Positions 5,612 to 11,843 of a stretch of DNA of 11,843 nt are shown one piece after another (the first letter of the stretch is position 1; each line of letters opens with the position of its first letter). The notes under the pieces are model-generated. The model worked only from the letters and a program-made list of their open reading frames with translations. It was not told the origin of the DNA and did no database searches. The DNA lies in the NCBI GenBank assembly GCA_050742255.1, contig JBOGHU010000131.1:1-11843 (forward strand). The letters run 5' to 3'. Origin of the DNA: JBOGHU01 sp050742255. Lineage in GTDB: Bacteria; Actinomycetota; Acidimicrobiia; Acidimicrobiales; CADCSY01. The position numbers were made by a program, and so were the translations under genes.

Positions 5612-5623
5612 GAGGGGAGGAGG
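5612..5623 (+). promoter_or_regulatory. Purine-rich ribosome-binding site that decides the nuoA start
   Basis: GAGGGGAGGAGG ends 4 nt before GTG 5628. An in-frame ATG at 5601 lies upstream of this site and has no Shine-Dalgarno of its own, so GTG 5628 is preferred. Confidence 0.75.
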
Positions 5624-5627
5624 CTGG

Positions 5628-6128
5628 GTGGATCAGTACCTGCCACTGATCACGCTGCTTGTCTTGGGCGTGCTGTTCACGATCGGCGCGGCGATGATCA
5701 CCCGGGTCCTCGCCCCCCGCAGTCCCAACGCTGCCAAAGCTGCTCCGTACGAGTGCGGCATCATCCCCCGTCGCGACCCGCCCGAGCGCTTCCCGGTGCG
5801 CTTCTACCTGGTGGCGATGATCTTCATCCTCTTCGACATCGAGATCATCTTCCTGTTCCCCTGGGCGGTCATCTACCGGGACCTGGGCGCCTACGGGCTC
5901 GGTGCCATCATGGTCTTCATCGTCCCCTTCTTCCTGTCGTTCGTGTGGGAGATCGCCGAGGGGGGCCTCGACTGGGGGCCGACCGTGCGCCGCCGCCGCC
6001 TGGACCCCGCCGGCGCCCTCGGGCGGACCACCGAATCCACGACCAGGCGGGTGGGCCTGGCCCAGGGCTCGGTGGTCTCGGCGGAGATGCCCTCCACCCG
6101 CCGACCCAGGGAAGGAGCGCCCGCCTGA
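5628..6128 (+). CDS. nuoA: NADH-quinone oxidoreductase subunit A
   Basis: A 166-residue subunit of the membrane arm of complex I, next to the quinone site. Three helices are visible (about 6-27, 58-80, 88-110). Family signatures are YECG at 41-44 in the loop that senses the quinone cavity, RFYLVAMIFILFDIE (58-72) and FPWA (77-80). After the last helix comes WEIAEGGLDWGP and then a basic, polar tail of about 46 residues (121-166), longer than in typical NuoA proteins and without a recognisable domain. GTG 5628 is chosen from the ribosome-binding site; ATG 5601 would add nine residues. The stop overlaps the nuoB start by 1 nt. Confidence 0.96.
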   Translation: MDQYLPLITLLVLGVLFTIGAAMITRVLAPRSPNAAKAAPYECGIIPRRDPPERFPVRFYLVAMIFILFDIEIIFLFPWAVIYRDLGAYGLGAIMVFIVPFFLSFVWEIAEGGLDWGPTVRRRRLDPAGALGRTTESTTRRVGLAQGSVVSAEMPSTRRPREGAPA

Positions 6129-6718
6129 TGGGCCTCGGCAAGGGCCTCGAGGGGCTCCAGCACAACTTCCTGACCGGGAACCTGGAGAACGTGGTCAAGT
6201 GGGCCCGGCGCAACAGCGTCTGGCCCGCCACCTTCGGCCTGGCCTGCTGCGCCATCGAGATGATGGCGACCGGCGCCGCCCACTACGACCTGGCCCGCTT
6301 CGGGATGGAGGTGTTCCGGCCTTCTCCCCGCCAGGCCGACCTCATGATCGTGGCCGGTCGGGTGAGCCAGAAGATGGCCCCGGTGCTCCGCCAGGTCTAC
6401 GACCAGATGATGGAGCCCAAGTGGGTGATCTCGATGGGCGTGTGCGCCTCCACCGGTGGGATGTTCAACAACTACGCCATCGTGCAGGGCGTCGACCAGG
6501 TGGTTCCCGTCGACGTCTACGCTCCCGGCTGCCCTCCCAACCCCGAGACCCTCCTGCACTCGATCCTCACCCTTCACGAGCTGATCCGCACCGACGAGAT
6601 CACCAGGCGCCGTCAGCGCCCCGCCGGCGGGGCGGGGGTCCACGTCGGGGAGCAGGCCAGGGCCGAGACCCCCGTCACCATCGCCCGTCCGCCCGTCCAC
6701 GTCGGCACGCCCCGGTGA
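6128..6718 (+). CDS. nuoB: NADH-quinone oxidoreductase subunit B (N2 cluster)
   Basis: A 196-residue subunit that binds [4Fe-4S] cluster N2, which gives electrons to quinone. Ligands are Cys40 and Cys41 (GLACCAIEM), Cys106 (GVCAS) and Cys135 (PGCPP). Their spacings (65 and 29) match the Thermus homologue as I recall it. The core ends near residue 160. A Pro/Arg/Gly-rich tail of about 35 residues follows, with no visible domain. The start codon ATG 6128 overlaps the nuoA stop, and the stop overlaps GTG 6715 of nuoC by 4 nt. Cytoplasmic side, peripheral-arm base. Confidence 0.97.
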   Translation: MGLGKGLEGLQHNFLTGNLENVVKWARRNSVWPATFGLACCAIEMMATGAAHYDLARFGMEVFRPSPRQADLMIVAGRVSQKMAPVLRQVYDQMMEPKWVISMGVCASTGGMFNNYAIVQGVDQVVPVDVYAPGCPPNPETLLHSILTLHELIRTDEITRRRQRPAGGAGVHVGEQARAETPVTIARPPVHVGTPR

Positions 6719-7218
6719 CCGAGACGCCGAGGGAGGTCGTCGAGACCTGCCACGGGGCACCGGTGAGCCGGCCGCGGGGCGCGATGGTCGTCCACCCCTC
6801 CCGGGCCGGGTACGCCAGGGTCGTGGCCGAGCTGGCCGACGACGGGTTCCGGCTCTGCTCCGACCTCACCGCCGTCGACTACCTGACCCACCCGGGCCGT
6901 ACCGGCCTCCCTGCCGGGGTGGCGCCGGAGCGCTTCGAGGTGGTGGTCAACCTGGTCTCGCTGTCCCGGCGGGAGCGGGTGCGCCTGCGGGTCCAGGTGC
7001 CCGAGGGCGACCCCACCCTGGCCTCCCTGTACGAGCTGCACCCCGGCACCGAGGCCATGGAGCGGGAGGTGTACGACATGTTCGGCATCGTCTTCAGCGG
7101 CCACCCCGACCTCACCCGCATACTGATGCCCGAGGACTGGGAGGGCCACCCGCTTCGCAAGGACTACGCGGTGGGCCGCATCCCCGTGCAGTTCAAGGGC
7201 GCGCCCGGTCCCCGATGA
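6715..7218 (+). CDS. nuoC: NADH-quinone oxidoreductase subunit C (30 kDa type)
   Basis: A 167-residue peripheral-arm subunit without cofactors that packs against NuoD. The family signature is at 116-151: EREVYDMFGI, GHPDLTRILMPEDWEGHPLRKDY in two parts. It is encoded separately from nuoD, unlike the fused NuoCD of E. coli. GTG 6715 is chosen because it overlaps the nuoB stop in a GTGA arrangement. GTG 6763 is an alternative that would remove 16 residues of little similarity. The stop overlaps the nuoD start (ATGA, 7215-7218), so translation of B, C and D is coupled. Confidence 0.95.
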   Translation: MTETPREVVETCHGAPVSRPRGAMVVHPSRAGYARVVAELADDGFRLCSDLTAVDYLTHPGRTGLPAGVAPERFEVVVNLVSLSRRERVRLRVQVPEGDPTLASLYELHPGTEAMEREVYDMFGIVFSGHPDLTRILMPEDWEGHPLRKDYAVGRIPVQFKGAPGPR

Positions 7219-8546
7219 GCTCGACGGCGCAGGGCCGGGTGGGCGCGGCGACCTCAGAGGGCGCCCAGGAGCTGGGGCCGCGGACGGGGGCCACCACCTC
7301 GGAGCTGCTGCGGGACTCGGGAGCGGTGCTGCGCCTCTCCGAGCAGGCGGCGGCCGAGCTGGCCGACCGACCGGCCGAGGCCGAGGACACCATGATCATC
7401 AACCTCGGGCCCCAGCACCCCAGCACCCACGGGGTCCTGCGCCTCATGCTGGAGCTGGAAGGGGAGACGGTCCTGCGCACCAAGCCGATCATCGGCTACC
7501 TCCACACCGGCATGGAGAAGACCGCCGAGGAGCTGACCTACCTCCAGGGCGGCACCAACGTCACCCGCATGGACTACCTCTCGCCGCTCTTCAACGAGCT
7601 GGTCTTCTCCCTCGCCACCGAGGCCCTCCTCGGCGTGGAGGTGCCCCCCCGGGCCACCTGGATCCGCATGCTGGTGTGCGAGATCAACCGGATCGCCTCC
7701 CACCTGCTGTTCTTTGCCACCAACGGCATGGACATGGCCTCCACCACGTCGATGATCTTCGGCTTCCGCGAGCGGGACGAGGTCCTGCAGTTCCTCGAGA
7801 AGGTCTCGGGGCTCCGGATGAACCACAACTACATCCGCCCCGGCGGCGTGGCCGCCGAGCTGCCCGACGGCTGGCAGGACGACGTGATCCGGGTCGTCGA
7901 CGACGTGGAGCGCAAGCTGGTCGACTACGACGACCTCTTCACCGGCCAGCCCATCTGGCACGAGCGCAGCGACGGGGTGGGGGTCATCACCCCCGAGGAG
8001 GCGGTGGCCCTGGGCGCCACCGGGCCCATCCTGCGCTCCACCGGCGTGGCCTGGGACCTGCGCCGGGACCAGCCCCACCTGACCTACGACGAGGTCGACT
8101 TCGACGTCATCGTGGGGACCCACGGCGACGTGTTCGACCGCTACGCGGTGCGGGTCAACGAGATCCGGGAGTCCGCCCGCATCGTCCGCCAGGTGGTCGA
8201 GCGCATGCCCGCCGGCGACTACCGGGTCCAGGACAAGAAGGTGACCCCGCCCCCCCGGGCCCGCATCGACGAGTCGATGGAGGCTCTCATCCACCACTTC
8301 AAGATCTTCACCGAGGGGTTCAAGGTGCCCGAGGGCGAGGTGTACGCGGCGGTGGAGTCGCCCCGGGGCGAGCTGGGCTGCTACCTGGTCTCCGACGGCA
8401 GCGCCCGGCCCTACCGCTGCCACATCCGGGGGCCGTCGTTCGTCAACCTCCAGACCCTCCCCCACATGATGCGGGGCGGCCTGGTGGCCGACGCCGTGGC
8501 CGTCATCTCCTCGGTCGACCCCGTGATGGGCGAGGTGGACCGGTGA
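7215..8546 (+). CDS. nuoD: NADH-quinone oxidoreductase subunit D (49 kDa type)
   Basis: A 443-residue subunit that forms much of the quinone pocket with NuoB. It has LGPQHPSTHGVLR (64-76); His72 and Tyr121 (MDYLSP) correspond to the quinone head-group ligands His38 and Tyr87 of Thermus, with the same spacing of 49. Other conserved blocks are GYLHTGMEK, ELGCYLVSDG, RPYRCHIRGPSF and the standard C-terminus DPVMGEVDR. Relative to Thermus the N-terminus is about 34 residues longer, Ala/Glu-rich and probably flexible. An internal ATG (7392, MIINLG) would remove it, but the ATGA overlap with nuoC favours ATG 7215. Confidence 0.97.
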   Translation: MSSTAQGRVGAATSEGAQELGPRTGATTSELLRDSGAVLRLSEQAAAELADRPAEAEDTMIINLGPQHPSTHGVLRLMLELEGETVLRTKPIIGYLHTGMEKTAEELTYLQGGTNVTRMDYLSPLFNELVFSLATEALLGVEVPPRATWIRMLVCEINRIASHLLFFATNGMDMASTTSMIFGFRERDEVLQFLEKVSGLRMNHNYIRPGGVAAELPDGWQDDVIRVVDDVERKLVDYDDLFTGQPIWHERSDGVGVITPEEAVALGATGPILRSTGVAWDLRRDQPHLTYDEVDFDVIVGTHGDVFDRYAVRVNEIRESARIVRQVVERMPAGDYRVQDKKVTPPPRARIDESMEALIHHFKIFTEGFKVPEGEVYAAVESPRGELGCYLVSDGSARPYRCHIRGPSFVNLQTLPHMMRGGLVADAVAVISSVDPVMGEVDR

Positions 8547-8556
8547 CCCGTTCTCC

Positions 8557-8560
8557 GGAG
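8557..8560 (+). promoter_or_regulatory. Short ribosome-binding site bearing on the nuoE start
   Basis: GGAG ends 5 nt before GTG 8566. It overlaps the alternative GTG 8560, which it therefore cannot serve. This favours GTG 8566 by two codons. Confidence 0.5.
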
Positions 8561-8565
8561 TGGCC

Positions 8566-9153
8566 GTGCCCCGCCTGACCCCCGAGAGCGTGGCCCTGGC
8601 CCGCCAGATCATCCCCCGCTACCCGCGCTCGCGCTCGGCGCTGATCCCCCTGCTGCACGTGGCCCAGGAGCAGGACGGCTGGGTCAGCCCCGGGGCCATG
8701 GAGCACCTGGCCGAGCTGCTCGGCCTGGAGCCGGCCGAGGTGCTCGGGACCGCCAGCTTCTACGGGATGTTCAAGCTCCAGCCCGTGGGCCGGTACCTCG
8801 TCGACGTGTGCACCAACATCTCCTGCCTGCTCCTCGGGGGCGAGGAGCTGCTGTCCCACTGCGAGCGGCGGCTGGGCGTCAGGGCCGGTGCCACCACCCC
8901 CGACGGGATGTTCACCCTCTCCGACGTCGAGTGCGTCGCCGCCTGCACCGGGGCGCCCTGCCTGCAGGTGAACTACCGCTACTTCGAGCACATGACCCCC
9001 GAGGCGGTCGACACCCTGCTCGACGACCTGGCCGCCGGGCGCCTCGACGACCAGGTGCCCCGCCACGGCGTGCTCACCCGGGTGCGCCAGGGCCCCGACG
9101 TGCCCCAGACCACCGCCGCCGAGCCCACCGTCCCGGCGGGGGAGGTGGGATAG
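8566..9153 (+). CDS. nuoE: NADH-quinone oxidoreductase subunit E (24 kDa type, N1a)
   Basis: A 195-residue thioredoxin-fold subunit of the NADH-input module that binds [2Fe-2S] cluster N1a. Ligands counted from GTG 8566 are Cys82 and Cys87 (CTNISC) and Cys123 and Cys127 (ECVAAC), the normal C-x4-C and C-x3-C pattern. The helical N-terminus with LIPLLHVAQEQDGWVSP and the ASFYGMF block are typical. The last 30 or so residues are a variable polar tail. The start could also be GTG 8560. The gene begins 19 nt after the nuoD stop and ends 4 nt before nuoF. Confidence 0.96.
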   Translation: MPRLTPESVALARQIIPRYPRSRSALIPLLHVAQEQDGWVSPGAMEHLAELLGLEPAEVLGTASFYGMFKLQPVGRYLVDVCTNISCLLLGGEELLSHCERRLGVRAGATTPDGMFTLSDVECVAACTGAPCLQVNYRYFEHMTPEAVDTLLDDLAAGRLDDQVPRHGVLTRVRQGPDVPQTTAAEPTVPAGEVG

Positions 9154-9157
9154 GCCC

Positions 9158-10511
<1,354 letters not shown>

Positions 10512-10519
<8 letters not shown>

Positions 10520-11843
10520 CCGCGACGCCCTCACCGTCACCATCGACGGGGCGGACGTCCACGCCCGCAAGGGAGAGTGGCTGATCGCCGCCGCCGAGCG
10601 CCACGGCACCTACATACCACGCTTCTGCTACCACCCCCGCATGCGCCCGGTGGGGATGTGCCGGATGTGCCTGGTGGAGGTGGACACCGGGCGGGGGGCC
10701 CGCCTGCAGATCGCCTGCACCACCCCCGTCGCCGACGGCATGTCGGTCACCACCACCTCCGACGCGGTGAAGAAGGCCCAGGACGGCGTGCTGGAGCTCC
10801 TGCTCATCAACCACCCCCTCGACTGCCCGGTGTGCGACCGGGGCGGCGAGTGCCCTCTGCAGGACCAGACGCTCGCCTTCGGTCCCGGTGAGAGCCGTTT
10901 CGTGGAGGAGAAGCGCCACTTCGCCAAGCCCATCCCCATCAGCGACCTGGTCCAGCTGGACCGGGAGCGGTGCATCCTGTGCGACCGCTGCACCCGGTTC
11001 TCGGACGAGGTGGCCGGTGACCCCCTGATCTCGTTCATCGGCCGGGGCAACACCACCCAGATCAACACCTACCCCGACCACCCCTTCGCCTCCTACTTCA
11101 GCGGCAACACCGTGCAGATCTGCCCGGTGGGGGCGCTGACGGCCACCCCGTACCGGTTCCGGGCCCGGCCCTGGGACCTGGACCAGGTGGAGTCCACCTG
11201 CACGTCGTGCTCGGTGGGCTGCCGGGTGGCGGTGCAGTCCTCGTCCAACCGCGTGCTCCGCTACCTGGGCGTCGACGTCGACCCGGTCAACTGGGGCTGG
11301 CTGTGCGACAAGGGCCGCTTCGACTTCGAGGCCGTCAACAGCGACGAGCGCCTGGGGTCTCCGCTGGTGCGCCAGGGCACCTCGCTGGGGGAGGCCTCGT
11401 GGGCCGACGCCCTGGCCCGGGCGACCGACGGCCTGCGCCAGGCACGGGACCAGGCCCCCCACGGGTCGGGATCGGTGGCCGTCCTCGGCGGGGCCCGGCT
11501 CACCAACGAGGACGCCTACGCCTGGTCCAAGCTGGCCCGTACCGTGCTTCGCACCGACTCGGTCGACGCCCAGCTCGGCGACGGCCTCCCCGCCGAGGCG
11601 GTGCTGGGCCTGCCCCGGGCCACCATCGACGCCGCCTGCGCCGCCGACACCGTGGTCCTCCTGGCCCCCGACCTCAAGGAGGAGCTCCCGGTCCTGTACC
11701 TGCGCCTGCGACACGCAGCGGTGTGGTCGGGCCTGAGGGTGGTCGAGCTGAGCCCGGTGACGACGGGGATGACGCCATACGCCGCCGCCTCCCTGCGGTA
11801 CCGGCCCGGCGAGGCGGCCGACCTGCTGGGGTCGCTGCTGGCC
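10512..11843 (+). CDS. nuoG: NADH-quinone oxidoreductase subunit G (75 kDa type; 3' end outside window)
   Basis: GTG 10512, overlapping the nuoF stop by 8 nt, opens a frame that runs through the right edge (444 codons, no stop). NuoG carries the chain of iron-sulphur clusters in the peripheral arm. The N-terminal [2Fe-2S] domain has Cys39, Cys50, Cys53 and Cys69 (N1b). The His/Cys cluster N5 has His101, Cys105, Cys108 and Cys114. N4 has Cys154, Cys157, Cys160 and Cys204 (QICPVGALT). The molybdopterin-oxidoreductase-like domain starts near 224 with Cys230, Cys233, Cys237 and Cys265, the optional off-path cluster N7, with the same spacing as in Thermus as I recall it. The remainder (about 280-444) is the start of the catalytically inactive molybdopterin-type domain. 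The missing part and nuoH onward should lie to the right. Confidence 0.97.

Noticed and set aside
5541..5627. Intrinsic terminator between the bc and nuo clusters
   Set aside because: The hairpin is long, but no run of T follows it, and its sequence recurs inside a coding gene. A terminator is therefore not supported by sequence alone, though pausing or processing remains possible.

Overview
The window is a dense, high-GC block of respiratory genes, all on the + strand. It holds two adjacent electron-transport clusters: a quinol:cytochrome c oxidoreductase (complex III-like) cluster at about 2-5535, and the first seven genes of a NADH:quinone oxidoreductase (complex I) operon, nuoA-nuoG, from 5628 to the right edge, where nuoG is cut. 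High GC, frequent GTG starts, many 1-8 nt stop/start overlaps and the form of the Nuo proteins suggest a high-GC actinobacterium. A deep-branching lineage such as Acidimicrobiia is my best guess, by inference only; no taxonomic marker gene is present.

Left part. The C-terminal 81 residues of an unrecognised one-helix membrane protein (2-247) are followed by a dicluster 4Fe-4S ferredoxin (261-677), a cytochrome b6-type haem protein (692-1471), a separate subunit IV-like C-terminal cytochrome b protein (1476-2303), a Rieske protein (2312-3178), a 189 nt repeat-bearing spacer, a membrane-anchored dihaem cytochrome c (3368-4561) and an unrecognised three-helix membrane protein (4561-5535). The cytochrome b is split as in b6f complexes. 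It keeps the b6 haem-ligand spacings (14 and 15) and a Cys in the position that binds haem c_n/c_i in b6. The likely reaction is oxidation of menaquinol, with electrons going through Rieske and the dihaem cytochrome c to a terminal oxidase outside the window. The ferredoxin and the two unknown membrane proteins look like lineage-specific additions.

Right part. nuoA, B, C, D, E, F and G follow in the standard order. The iron-sulphur ligands checked (N2 in NuoB, N1a in NuoE, N3 in NuoF, N1b/N4/N5/N7 in NuoG) are all present. NuoA, NuoB and NuoD carry terminal extensions, and NuoF has an insertion of about 21 residues before its last N3 cysteine.

The most unusual non-coding signal is a pair of 54 nt imperfect palindromes, 74% identical to each other. 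Each can form a 26-bp hairpin with 20 Watson-Crick pairs, and three mismatched positions are shared. One copy (5541-5594) fills the junction between the two clusters. The other (1558-1611) lies in frame inside the subunit IV gene and encodes part of a disordered N-terminal linker. Proline codon choice switches from mainly CCG to mainly CCC close to the junction copy, so the two clusters may have different histories, or the assembly may be chimeric there.
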